NCBI GenBank assembly: GCA_910587255.1
Contig: CAJUKT010000073.1
Location: forward strand, 1-64,000
Reading direction: 5' to 3'
From: an uncultured Oscillospiraceae bacterium
Lineage (GTDB): Bacteria; Bacillota; Clostridia; Oscillospirales; Oscillospiraceae
DNA: 64,000 nucleotides
Positions 31,898 to 39,778 of the stretch are shown piece by piece. The position numbers were made by a program, and so were the translations under genes. The notes below the pieces were generated by a model, which worked only from the letters and a program-made list of their open reading frames with translations, was not told where the DNA came from and ran no database searches. The first letter of the stretch is position 1; every line of letters starts with the position of its first letter.

Positions 31898-33427
31898 ATG
31901 ACGGCATATGAGAGATTTCAGGCGCTGGAGCTGGATCGATCCTGGCTGGGGCTGGAGCGGGGAGATACGCGCGGGGACTACTTCTGCACCCCGCTGGGGG
32001 CGCAGGTCATCGGCTGGGCGGGGGTGGACGGCATCCACTTTTGCTTTGTGGAGGGCTTTGGAGAGATGGTGTTTGCCGTCAGCCCCGCCAACCTGCCGGG
32101 GGACTATGTGCAGCCGCTGGCCGGGAGCTTTGCGGATTTTATCCGCCTGGTGCTGGCCTGCGGCGGCATAGACGCGGCGGAGCAGGCCCACGGCTGGAGC
32201 CGGGTGCAGTTTGACGAATACCTGGCGCAGTACCCGCCGGACGGGGAGCGCCGGGCGGCCCTGGACGCGCTGGGGGACGGGATGGGGCTGGCTCCTATGG
32301 ACGACCCCTACGGGTATATCAAGGGAATACAGTCCTCCTTTGACTACGGCGCGTTACGCTTCGGGGAGGACTACTGGGACTTTGTGGGCAGACCGTCTCC
32401 GCCGCCTCAGGCCCCGGCATGGCGGGTGACGTACGGCGGAGGCGGGGGCCGGGAGAGGCCGGGGCAGGAGATCCCGGTGGACAAAACCTTTGAGTGGGGC
32501 GGCAGCGTCTGGCATGTCCCGGCGGTGTACCTCTGCGGAAAGGGACTGGTGGCGGATCTTTGCATGGAGATTGAGCCGGAGCGGATGCGGGAGTTCTGGG
32601 AGAAGTGGCGGCCATGGATGGAGGAGGGCCGGGCCCTCACCCCGGAGGAGAGTGACCGGCAGGAGGCGGACAACCCCATGGGCGTGAGCTTTGACATCGA
32701 GGCGTGTGTCAACGGCAGGGCGCTGCGGCAGGAAAGCGGCTCCGGCTTTGGCTGGACGCCGCCGGACTGCCGCCCGGACTGGGAAGGGCAGGGGGAACGG
32801 AACCAGCAGAACTATGAGGGGCTGTGGGTGCTGGAGCACTATGGTCTGAATCAGGAAAAGTGCTGGCTGTTCTGGCGGGCGTGCTTTCCCTGGGCGACAA
32901 AAACAAAGCCCAAGCTGAAAAGCCTGACGCTTACCCTATCCCAGTCCCCCGCCGCGCAGCCAGGGCCCCGGTTTGCTGTGTCCGGGGTGGGGGAGGAGTT
33001 CCCGTTTACCCATCCGATCACAGGGCGGGAGCACATTTTACACGTGGAGGAGTACGAGCAGCGGGTATTGGATACGAGCTTTGACGATGACGAGTGGGAA
33101 TATCCCACCCACTTCACCGCCATGACCTACGCCGTGTGGCCGGAGCTACCCCAGGGGGCGGTGGACATCCGGGATTGCGGGGAGGGCGACCGGCCCCGCA
33201 GAAAAACGCCCCCGAACCCTATGGGGCCGACGGCGTTCAACGCGGTGGCCTTGGGGGTGATCGGGGGCGCGGACGGCCCTGCGGCGGTGGTGCTGGCCAA
33301 TGGGGGGAGCGCCCGGCGGCAGGCTGCCTGCTCCGCCCTGCGCTTCCAGCCAGGAGGGCCGGCGGAGTGGCGGATGGTGTTTTATGAAAAGAGCGTGGAG
33401 GACACGCAGGTGTATATGATACCTTGA
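31898..33427 (+). CDS. Uncharacterised protein with a VIGGADGP motif
   Basis: A 509-aa soluble protein, no signal peptide or membrane helix, rich in Trp/Gly/Pro. The ATG at 31898 follows GGGGAGGAATGGCAC; the frame upstream is only MITE remnant. Visible segments are an N-terminal VIGWAGVDGIHFCFVEGFGE, a middle GSVWHVPAVYLCGKGLVADL and a C-terminal NAVALGVIGGADGPAAVV. The last resembles the VIGGADGPT motif of sodium-pumping decarboxylase beta subunits, but without their membrane helices. Not recognised as a named family; a conserved gut-clostridial hypothetical is likely. Confidence 0.75.
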   Translation: MTAYERFQALELDRSWLGLERGDTRGDYFCTPLGAQVIGWAGVDGIHFCFVEGFGEMVFAVSPANLPGDYVQPLAGSFADFIRLVLACGGIDAAEQAHGWSRVQFDEYLAQYPPDGERRAALDALGDGMGLAPMDDPYGYIKGIQSSFDYGALRFGEDYWDFVGRPSPPPQAPAWRVTYGGGGGRERPGQEIPVDKTFEWGGSVWHVPAVYLCGKGLVADLCMEIEPERMREFWEKWRPWMEEGRALTPEESDRQEADNPMGVSFDIEACVNGRALRQESGSGFGWTPPDCRPDWEGQGERNQQNYEGLWVLEHYGLNQEKCWLFWRACFPWATKTKPKLKSLTLTLSQSPAAQPGPRFAVSGVGEEFPFTHPITGREHILHVEEYEQRVLDTSFDDDEWEYPTHFTAMTYAVWPELPQGAVDIRDCGEGDRPRRKTPPNPMGPTAFNAVALGVIGGADGPAAVVLANGGSARRQAACSALRFQPGGPAEWRMVFYEKSVEDTQVYMIP

Positions 33428-33435
33428 AAGGACGG

Positions 33436-33478
33436 CGGGCCGCAGGGCTGTGAGCATCTCTCACGGCCCTGCGGCCCG
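33436..33478. terminator. Bidirectional terminator between convergent genes
   Basis: A 19-bp stem (33436-33454 with 33460-33478, one G-T pair) around a 5-base loop separates the plus-strand hypothetical from the minus-strand EEP gene. Confidence 0.8.
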
Positions 33479-33489
33479 GCCTGCCTATT

Positions 33490-34557
33490 TTATTCCAGAG
33501 TGACCTCAATAATCACCGGGTTGTGGTCGGTGTATTGAAATTGGTGATCCAGCGTTTCCACCCGGTCAAGCCTGACGTTGGGAGAGAGGATAAAGCCGTC
33601 GATGATGTAGAATTGATTGCCTGCGGGGTTTGGGTCATAGGGGTGGTTGAGCAGGCGGCAGCTGGGGGTGGACAGGTCGCAGGCAAACTGCCAGCCCTCG
33701 GGGAGAATGGCGTTTTCCAGCACGCCGGGGGTCCACAGGGACGGGTCCTGGATGGGGTAGGCGTCCAGCGCGCCGGGGAAGGTTTGGTTGAAGTCGCCGC
33801 CTGCAATGACGTAATTGCCCTTCGCGTACTCGCCGGTGAGGAAATCCATAAGCATTTTTGTCTGGGCGGCCTTGCCCTCGCCGTCGTCGTAGGCCTCAAG
33901 ATGGAGGTTGACCAGCACCAGCTGTTTGTCCGAGCCCTCCAGCGGCACATAGTTCACCAACAGGCACCGCTTCAGGTTGGCGGCGGACACCGGCCAGGAA
34001 AAGGGGCAGGGCAGGGCGATGCGCTCCGCCTTGTCCACATTGAACCGGCTGAGGGTTTGGAGGCCGCTGTGAACCTTGCCCAGCGGGGGCCAGGGGAAGG
34101 GGACGAAATCACAGGAGTAATTCAGGGCATAGGAAGAGGAATAGCACCGTTCGGAGGATTCGTTGAGGGTGTGGAGGTAGCTCTGATTCACGCCGTAGGT
34201 GCGGGAGGAGCCGGTGTCCACCTCCTGGAGGAAATACACGTCGGCCTGCTGCCCGGCCAGCTGGCCGGAGAGGCCCGCCAGGTTGGCCTCCATCTGCTCC
34301 CGGGTGGGGGCTACGTCCGCTCCGCCGTCCATGAAGAAGTCGGAATCCGCACCCAGGCCGGCGTAGCCGGTGTTTTGGGTGGATACGGTGAAGCTGTCCC
34401 CCGGGGCGATGGCCTGATTGGCAAAGGCGGCGATCTCCACACCCTCCACCGCATCCGGCTTGTATTCCCGTATGGTGAGCCAAGCCACCAGGACAACGGC
34501 GGCCAGCACCACCGCGCCCAGGGCAAGCCCCACCAACTTTAGTATCTTCTTGGCCAT
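33490..34557 (-). CDS. Membrane-anchored endonuclease/exonuclease/phosphatase-family protein
   Basis: A 355-aa protein with one N-terminal membrane segment (LVGLALGAVVLAAVVLVAWL) and an extracytoplasmic EEP fold: DVYFLQEVDTGSSRTYG (metal Glu), LVLVNLHLEAYDDG, NYVIAGGDFNQTFPG (GDFN) and YTDHNPVIIEVTL (terminal DHxP). Family members cleave phosphodiesters in nucleic acids, phospholipids or sugar phosphates; the anchor suggests an extracellular lipid or nucleotide substrate. ATG 34557 is used; the longer frame adds no ribosome site. Confidence 0.85.
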   Translation of the reverse strand: MAKKILKLVGLALGAVVLAAVVLVAWLTIREYKPDAVEGVEIAAFANQAIAPGDSFTVSTQNTGYAGLGADSDFFMDGGADVAPTREQMEANLAGLSGQLAGQQADVYFLQEVDTGSSRTYGVNQSYLHTLNESSERCYSSSYALNYSCDFVPFPWPPLGKVHSGLQTLSRFNVDKAERIALPCPFSWPVSAANLKRCLLVNYVPLEGSDKQLVLVNLHLEAYDDGEGKAAQTKMLMDFLTGEYAKGNYVIAGGDFNQTFPGALDAYPIQDPSLWTPGVLENAILPEGWQFACDLSTPSCRLLNHPYDPNPAGNQFYIIDGFILSPNVRLDRVETLDHQFQYTDHNPVIIEVTLE

Positions 34558-34718
34558 GACGATCCAACCTTTCCAAATTCTTTCTGTGCCCAGCATAACA
34601 CAAAGGCGGGGAGTTATCAAGCCTCATCCAGTGGGAACTCGATGGCGCCGGGCTTGTTATGATTTGCTGCCTGATGCATGCAGCAAGCCTTTACGGCCTG
34701 TACCGCGCCTTTCCACAC

Positions 34719-34747
34719 TTGCATTCCCCCGTTTTTTATGCTATAAA
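34719..34747 (+). promoter_or_regulatory. Promoter of the SorC-family regulator
   Basis: TTGCAT and TATAAA with a 17-base spacer; operator-like site O1 begins 5 bases after the -10, covering the expected transcription start. Confidence 0.6.
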
Positions 34748-34751
34748 TAAT

Positions 34752-34769
34752 TTGATAACATATGTAACG
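34752..34769 (+). promoter_or_regulatory. Operator-like site O1 (regulator autocontrol)
   Basis: TTGATAACATATGTAACG, 16 of 17 bases identical to O2 at 35725, and partly palindromic (TAACATATGTAA-like halves). It lies between the regulator promoter and its start. Confidence 0.55.
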
Positions 34770-34795
34770 GCATGTCGGGCATAAGGAGCGTTTTT

Positions 34796-35728
34796 GTGGA
34801 ATCTAGTCTGGAAAAGCAAAAGAAGCTGGCCTATGTGGCCAGGCGGTATTACCTGGAGGATCAGAAGCAGAGCGATATCGCCCAGGAACTGGGGGTGTCC
34901 CGTCCGCTGGTGAGCAGGATGCTGTCTGAGGCCCGGGAACTGGGGATTGTGGAGATCACAGTTCATGAGCCGGGGGCGCAGACCACCCGGCTGATGGACC
35001 GGCTGCGTCTGTCCGGATCCATCCGGGGCGGCGTGCTGGTGGAGGACGGCGAGGACAACGACGCCACAAACCGGCTGCTCTCCCAGGGTGCGGTGGAGCT
35101 GCTGGGCCAGCTGGGCACCCGGCGGCTGGGGGTGGGCTGGGGTTATCTCATCGGCCAGCTGGTGACCTGGCTGGAGGAAAACCCCCGGCCGGACAGCGCC
35201 GTTACCGACATATGCCCACTGGTGGGCAATGCCAGCATCCCCGCCCGAAACTACCAATCCAACGAGAATGTCCGGCTGATGGCCCAGCAGCTGGGGGCTA
35301 CGCCCCATTTTCTCTATCTTCCCGCCCTGCCCGACAGCCTGGAGGAAAAACAGGTGCTGTGCTCCACCGAGGTCTACCGCCAAATTTACCAGCAGTGGGA
35401 GGGGCTGGACACGGCGCTGGTCAACATCGGCGACTACCCCTCCAGCCCCGATTTCGCCTCCCTGGTGCGGTACGGCAGCCTGCTCCAGCGCCAGCGGGCC
35501 TGCGGACGGATGCTGGTCTATTACTTTAACGAGGCAGGCACGGTCATTCAATCCGAGCAGGATTTTGCCATTCAGATTCCCATCGAAACCCTGCGGCAAT
35601 GTCCCAATATCATCGGGGTGTGCTCTGCCAACACCAGCGTCAAGGCGCTGGAGGGCGCCCTGAGAACCGGGATATTCACACACCTGGCCGCCCGGTCAAA
35701 GCTGGTGAAGGCCCTGCTGGACAATTGA
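34796..35728 (+). CDS. SorC/DeoR-family sugar-binding transcriptional regulator
   Basis: A 310-aa regulator: HTH at the N-terminus (DQKQSDIAQELGVSRPLVSR) and a SorC-type phosphosugar-binding domain (LGVGWGYLIGQL, LVNIGDYPSSPDFASLVRYG, GVCSANTSVKALEGALRTG). GTG 34796 is chosen because AAGGAG sits 7 bases upstream; the ATG at 34772 has no ribosome site. The family includes LsrR, which senses phospho-AI-2. Adjacent dhaLK and lsrF-like genes make this the likely controller of that operon, with a phosphorylated ketose as inducer (inference). Confidence 0.88.
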   Translation: MESSLEKQKKLAYVARRYYLEDQKQSDIAQELGVSRPLVSRMLSEARELGIVEITVHEPGAQTTRLMDRLRLSGSIRGGVLVEDGEDNDATNRLLSQGAVELLGQLGTRRLGVGWGYLIGQLVTWLEENPRPDSAVTDICPLVGNASIPARNYQSNENVRLMAQQLGATPHFLYLPALPDSLEEKQVLCSTEVYRQIYQQWEGLDTALVNIGDYPSSPDFASLVRYGSLLQRQRACGRMLVYYFNEAGTVIQSEQDFAIQIPIETLRQCPNIIGVCSANTSVKALEGALRTGIFTHLAARSKLVKALLDN

Positions 35729-35741
35729 TAACATTTGTAAC
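35725..35741 (+). promoter_or_regulatory. Operator-like site O2
   Basis: TTGATAACATTTGTAAC, differing from O1 by one base; it overlaps the stop codon of the regulator gene. Confidence 0.5.
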
Positions 35742-35777
35742 TCCCCAAATTGGCCCTCCAATTTGGGGAGCCTTTTT
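35741..35777 (+). terminator. Terminator after the regulator gene
   Basis: CTCCCCAAATTGG pairs perfectly with CCAATTTGGGGAG (35758-35770), followed by CCTTTTT. Confidence 0.85.
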
Positions 35778-35838
35778 CTGTGCATTTCACACAATTTTAA
35801 GATGCAGATTCTGTATAATTCAGGGAAAAGCGATTTAC

Positions 35839-35897
35839 TATGTTGACTTATGTAACATGATATGGTATTGTGTTTTTGCGAATGTAACAAATGTGAA
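35839..35897 (+). promoter_or_regulatory. dha/lsrF-like operon promoter with two operator-like sites
   Basis: TTGACT (35843-35848) and TATTGT (35866-35871) at 17 bases. The spacer contains TTATGTAACAT, matching the right half of O1, and downstream ATGTAACAAATGTGAA (35882-35897) resembles the reverse complement of O2. The layout fits repression by the SorC regulator. Confidence 0.55.
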
Positions 35898-35917
35898 TGC
35901 GGAGGAGGTGAAACAGG

Positions 35918-36526
35918 ATGACAAAGACCGAATTCGCCGCGAGGCTGAAAAACGCCTGCGGGGCGGTGCTGTCGGCGGAGGAAGAGCTGACGGAAATTGA
36001 TTCCCGGTTTGGTGACGCCGACCACGGCTTAACCATGGCCAAGATCGCCGGGGCCATTGGCCGCGCGGTGGAGCAGCCGGGAGGCGGCATCCAGTCCATG
36101 CTGGACGATGCGGCCATGGCCGTTATGACGCTGAACGGCGGCAGTGCGGTCCCCCTGTGGAACACTTGGCTGGACGGGATGCAGGAGGGGGCCCCGGAGG
36201 GGGACGAGATCGACGTGGCGGGCCTGCAGGCCATGTTTGCCCGGGCGCTGGAGGAGCTGAACGATATGTCCGGCGCAAAGGTGGGGGACAAAACCATGAT
36301 GGATGCTCTTATCCCCGCTAGCGAGGCCATCGCGGCCTACGAAGGGGCCGATGAGAGCGGCCTGTTTGAGGCTGCTGCCCGGGCTGCCGCCCAGGGGGCG
36401 GAGGACAGCAAGCAGTTTGTGTCCAAATTTGGCCGGGCCAAGAGCTACGGTGAGAAGACCATCGGCACCCCGGACGCCGGAGCGGTGTCTATGTCTTATT
36501 TCTTCCAGGGCCTGGCGCGGGCCTGA
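35918..36526 (+). CDS. dhaL: DhaL-like kinase subunit (nucleotide-binding)
   Basis: A 202-aa DhaL/Dak2-domain protein. The Mg-nucleotide Asp cluster is present as IDSRFGDADHGLTM (D28, D33, D35). The second loop reads LNGGSAVPLWNTWL, divergent from the usual GGASGPLYG, so the nucleotide site or donor specificity may differ. No PTS DhaM lies nearby, so ATP rather than PEP-PTS is the likely donor. GGAGGAGG precedes the ATG. First gene of the operon under SorC control. Confidence 0.88.
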   Translation: MTKTEFAARLKNACGAVLSAEEELTEIDSRFGDADHGLTMAKIAGAIGRAVEQPGGGIQSMLDDAAMAVMTLNGGSAVPLWNTWLDGMQEGAPEGDEIDVAGLQAMFARALEELNDMSGAKVGDKTMMDALIPASEAIAAYEGADESGLFEAAARAAAQGAEDSKQFVSKFGRAKSYGEKTIGTPDAGAVSMSYFFQGLARA

Positions 36527-36551
36527 AATACTGTAAGGAGATGGATTCCAT

Positions 36552-37550
36552 ATGAAAATGAAGAAGTTTATCAACGCCCCCGAGACCATCACCGACGAAG
36601 AGCTGATTGGCCTGGGGCTGGCCTATCCCGACATTCTGGATGTGGACGGCCATCTGGTCATCAGCAAGGATCTGGCCGGCGCGGACCGGGTTACCATCGT
36701 TACCTACGGCGGCTCCGGCCACGAGCCCGCCCAAGCCGGGTTTGTGGGCAGGGGGATGCTGGACATCCAGGCGGTGGGCGATATCTTTGCCGCCCCCAAT
36801 GGCCAGCTGGTGTTCGACGCCATGAAGCTGGCCGATAAAGGCCATGGCGTGCTGCTGCTCACCCTGAACTATGCGGGCGACCAGCTGGCGGGCAAGCAGG
36901 CCATGAAGCTGGCGCAGAAGGCCGGTCTGAACGTGCGTCAGGTAGTCACCGGCGAGGAGATCCAGTACGATCCCAACGGCGAGGACAATAAGCGGGGCCT
37001 GGCCGGGGCGGTGGCCCTGTATCACATCGCGGCGGCAGCGGCCAAGGAGGGCAAGAGCCTGGATGAGGTGGCCGCCATCGCCCAGCGCTATGCCGACAGC
37101 ATGGCCTCCGTTACCGTCAAGTCCACCGACGCCACCCACCCCCAGAACGGCATGTCCTTCGGCGACCTGGGCGATACCGACCTGATGGAGATCGGCGCGG
37201 GCCAGCACGGCGAAGGCGGCGGCGTGCGGGTGCCTATGATGTCCTCCAAGGATACCGTGTCCACGGTGGCGGACGCCCTGTGCAAAAAGCTGGAGCTGAA
37301 GGCCGGAGATAAGGCGTTTGTCATGATCAATGGCTGCGGCGCTACCACCATGATGGAAATGCTGGTGCTGTTCAAGGACACGGTGGAATTCCTGAAGGCC
37401 AGGGGCGTGGAGGTCGTGGCCAGCATGGTGGGCGAGATCCTCACCGTCCAGGAGGCGGGCGGCTTCCAGATGAACATCGCCAAGTGGGACGAGGAATTTA
37501 TCCGCCTGTGGGGCGCTCCCTGCCACACCCCCGCCTACAGCAAGGAGTGA
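36552..37550 (+). CDS. dhaK: DhaK-like ketose kinase subunit
   Basis: A 332-aa DhaK/Dak1-domain protein that covalently binds a keto substrate. TYGGSGHEPAQAGFVGRGML contains the Gly-Gly and His57 contact, and the hemiaminal-forming His219 lies in EIGAGQHGEGG, as in E. coli DhaK His218. Known substrates of the family are dihydroxyacetone, erythrulose and related ketoses. Partner of the DhaL gene 26 bases upstream; followed 4 bases later by the LsrF-like gene, so the phosphorylated product probably feeds that enzyme. Confidence 0.92.
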   Translation: MKMKKFINAPETITDEELIGLGLAYPDILDVDGHLVISKDLAGADRVTIVTYGGSGHEPAQAGFVGRGMLDIQAVGDIFAAPNGQLVFDAMKLADKGHGVLLLTLNYAGDQLAGKQAMKLAQKAGLNVRQVVTGEEIQYDPNGEDNKRGLAGAVALYHIAAAAAKEGKSLDEVAAIAQRYADSMASVTVKSTDATHPQNGMSFGDLGDTDLMEIGAGQHGEGGGVRVPMMSSKDTVSTVADALCKKLELKAGDKAFVMINGCGATTMMEMLVLFKDTVEFLKARGVEVVASMVGEILTVQEAGGFQMNIAKWDEEFIRLWGAPCHTPAYSKE

Positions 37551-37553
37551 GCC

Positions 37554-38438
37554 ATGGCTGACAACATCGGCAACAAGGCGGCCCACGACTACCATTTGGA
37601 CGTGCCCGCCGCGCAGGAGGGCTTTTACGTCAAGGGGAACGCCCACTGCGCCTGGGGCATGAAAAACCGGCTGGCCCGGATGTTCCGCCCCCAGTCCGGC
37701 AACACCGTCATGCTGGCGTTTGACCACGGCTACATCATGGGGCCCACCGCCGGGCTGGAGCGAATCGACCTGGTAATCCCGCCCCTCATCCCCTATGTGG
37801 ACGTGCTCATGGGTACCAGAGGGACTATCCGCTCCTGCGTTTCCCCGGCCGCCCCGGCGGCAAAGTGTATCCGTGTGACCTATGATTCCACTGTTCTCTA
37901 TGACGACATGTCCAACGGCGGCGGCATCGCCTGCGACATCAACAGCGCCATTGAGATGAATGCCGACTGCATGGCGGTGCAGACCTTTATCGGCGCCCCC
38001 GGCGAGAGCCGGTCCCTGGAACTGCTGGCCCGCACCGCCGACGCGGGGAGCCGGTACGGCATCCCCACCCTGGGGGTGGTGGCCGTGGGCAAGGAGATGG
38101 CGCGCACGGAAAAGTTTTTCCTGCTGGCCACCCGGGTGCTGGCGGAGAACGGGGCCAATGTGGTGAAGAGCTACTACTGCGAGGGCTTTGAGCGGGTGGC
38201 TGCCGCCTGTCCCGTCCCCATTGTCATCGCAGGCGGCAAGAAGCTGCCGGAGCTGGAGGCGCTGGAGATGGCGTATAAGGCCATTCAGGAGGGGGCGCAT
38301 GGGGTGGATATGGGCCGCAACATTTTCCAGTCCGATTCCCCCGCCGGCATGGCCCAGGCCATCGGCAGGGTGGTGCACGAGGGCTTTACCCCCGCCCAGG
38401 CATATGAGGTCTATCAGGAAGTGAAAAATCAGCGGTAA
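37554..38438 (+). CDS. LsrF-like class I aldolase/thiolase (DhnA family)
   Basis: A 294-aa TIM-barrel enzyme closely resembling E. coli LsrF (3-hydroxy-5-phosphonooxypentane-2,4-dione thiolase): TVMLAFDHGYIMGPTAGLER, VDVLMGTRGTIRS, PVPIVIAGGKKLPE and GVDMGRNIFQSDSPAGM. The Schiff-base lysine is Lys205 in ANVVKSYYCEGF (LsrF Lys203). Starts 4 bases after dhaK. Likely cleaves or thiolyses the phosphorylated product of DhaKL. Whether the substrate is the AI-2 derivative or another ketose phosphate is open, since no LsrK, LsrG or Lsr transporter genes are present. Confidence 0.85.
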   Translation: MADNIGNKAAHDYHLDVPAAQEGFYVKGNAHCAWGMKNRLARMFRPQSGNTVMLAFDHGYIMGPTAGLERIDLVIPPLIPYVDVLMGTRGTIRSCVSPAAPAAKCIRVTYDSTVLYDDMSNGGGIACDINSAIEMNADCMAVQTFIGAPGESRSLELLARTADAGSRYGIPTLGVVAVGKEMARTEKFFLLATRVLAENGANVVKSYYCEGFERVAAACPVPIVIAGGKKLPELEALEMAYKAIQEGAHGVDMGRNIFQSDSPAGMAQAIGRVVHEGFTPAQAYEVYQEVKNQR

Positions 38439-38449
38439 CTACATAAATA

Positions 38450-38520
38450 GGGAGGGCCCGAAGGGCCCTCCCCGCAGCGCGAAAGACCAACGCCGCTCCC
38501 ATCGGGCGAGGATGGGAGCG
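38450..38520 (+). other. Tandem hairpins between the aldolase and DUF1097 genes
   Basis: GGGAGGGCCC/GGGCCCTCCC (38450-38472) is followed by CGCTCCCATC/GATGGGAGCG (about 38494-38520). Neither has a clear T tract, so they may be mRNA-processing or attenuation structures rather than a full terminator. Confidence 0.45.
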
Positions 38521-38607
38521 AAGTCCCTCGCGGCAGTTATTATACACCATCGGCTCCAAAATTGCAACGCGGGGGACCCATTTTATTTTGAGAAAGGGGT
38601 CCGTCCC

Positions 38608-39126
38608 ATGAACGCAAAAAAATACCTGCCCATCGCTCTTTTTATCGGCCTCCAGGCATTTGCCCTTCAGGCCCTCGATCAGGCAATCTGCGCCAACATC
38701 CCGCCCCTTGCCGCCGGAGGCGGCTGGATCTCCTTCCAGGCCTGGGCCATGTATTTCCTGGGCGGCTGTACGCCCAAGGGGGGCGCGCGGGCGCTGATCG
38801 GCTATGGGATCGGTATGGCCGCGTCCATCGCCATCATGGTGGGCGGCGGCGCGCTGGGGGCGCTGGGCTTCTGGGCCATGCCCGTCATCCTGCTGATCCT
38901 GGTGCCCATCATCCTATATCTGGATATCGCGCCTGAGATGGTCAATTTTGTTCCCGCCGTGTTTGTGGGGGCGGGCGTGTACTTCGGCGTGATGAGCTAT
39001 ATTCCCGGCGCTGATTTTGTCAACGCATTTATCTCCGAGGGAGTGTACTGCGTGATCGGCCTGCTGTTCGGCTTTATCACCATCACCTTCCGGGGCTGGT
39101 ACGAGAAAAAGTACGTCAATCAGTAA
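38608..39126 (+). CDS. DUF1097 membrane protein
   Basis: A 172-aa protein with five to six membrane helices (YLPIALFIGLQAFALQAL, IGYGIGMAASIAIMVGGGAL, MPVILLILVPIILYLDI, GVYCVIGLLFGFITITF) and the conserved FLGGCTPKGGARALIG loop, as in E. coli YcdZ. GAAAGGGG precedes ATG 38608; upstream frame has no start signal. In this operon it could be a carrier for the substrate or product, but no transport function is established for the family. Its TAA stop is the left flank of repeat copy C. Confidence 0.82.
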   Translation: MNAKKYLPIALFIGLQAFALQALDQAICANIPPLAAGGGWISFQAWAMYFLGGCTPKGGARALIGYGIGMAASIAIMVGGGALGALGFWAMPVILLILVPIILYLDIAPEMVNFVPAVFVGAGVYFGVMSYIPGADFVNAFISEGVYCVIGLLFGFITITFRGWYEKKYVNQ

Positions 39127-39287
39127 GAAACTGTACCAATAGCCTCAGCACCCAGCTTTACGGCCCAAATTGCCCACCGGCTGCGTTGAAAAATCTTGAA
39201 ATACACCAAGTATTCCCACGATTTTTCGTCTTGCCACCGGCAATTTTGGCTCGCCAATCTGAATACTTCGGCTATTGGTACAGCTTC
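39127..39287 (-). repeat. MITE-like foldback element, copy C (complete)
   Basis: 161 bp with terminal repeats GAAACTGTACCAATAG and CTATTGGTACAGCTTC, flanked by TAA on both sides. Its reverse complement matches copy A nearly base for base. It separates the DUF1097 and VOC genes. Confidence 0.87.
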
Positions 39288-39326
39288 TAATTCACAGGCT
39301 CTGCCTGTTATTAAGGAGGAAAAACC

Positions 39327-39650
39327 ATGTCCGCTGAGTATATGCACATCGGAATCCCCATCACCAACCGCAAGCCCAACATGGTCTACAACGAGGGGGC
39401 CAAGTTCTGGGTGAGCAATGTGGACGACTACGACTACAAAATCGAGTACCTGAAATTTGAGGAGGGCACCCCTTTTCCCGAGGAAATCCACCGCCACCCC
39501 CATGTAGCCTATAAGGTGGACGACCTGGAGAAGTACATCGCCGATGCGGACAGCGTGATCTGCGGCCCCATGGAGGCCAACGAGAAGGGCGACCGGCTGG
39601 CTTTCGTTTGGAAGGATGGAGCCATTCTGGAGCTGTATCAGGAGGCGTAA
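39327..39650 (+). CDS. VOC-superfamily (glyoxalase-like) protein
   Basis: A 107-aa single-module VOC protein: EYMHIGIPITNRK (first metal His), EEIHRHPHVAYKVDDLEKYI (central His) and WKDGAILELYQEA (metal Glu). Such proteins isomerise or cleave alpha-dicarbonyl or sugar substrates. Located at the end of the dhaLK/lsrF-like cluster, it could supply an isomerase step equivalent to LsrG, although LsrG is an unrelated ABM fold. AAGGAGG precedes the ATG. The MITE-like copy C separates it from the rest of the operon. Confidence 0.8.
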   Translation: MSAEYMHIGIPITNRKPNMVYNEGAKFWVSNVDDYDYKIEYLKFEEGTPFPEEIHRHPHVAYKVDDLEKYIADADSVICGPMEANEKGDRLAFVWKDGAILELYQEA

Positions 39651-39679
39651 GCCGGTATTGTAAAACTGCATATGCAGGG

Positions 39680-39718
39680 GCAAGGGTGTGCGATCCCGCA
39701 TACCCTTGCTTTGTTTTC
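39680..39718 (+). terminator. Terminator after the VOC gene
   Basis: GCAAGGGTGTGCG (39680-39692) pairs with CGCATACCCTTGC (39697-39709, one G-T pair), then TTTGTTTT. Confidence 0.8.
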
Positions 39719-39778
39719 CGGCACTTCAAACACGGCGTTTCCCAGGCTGGTATCCCGCGCCTTCGGGCAGTACCGGCG

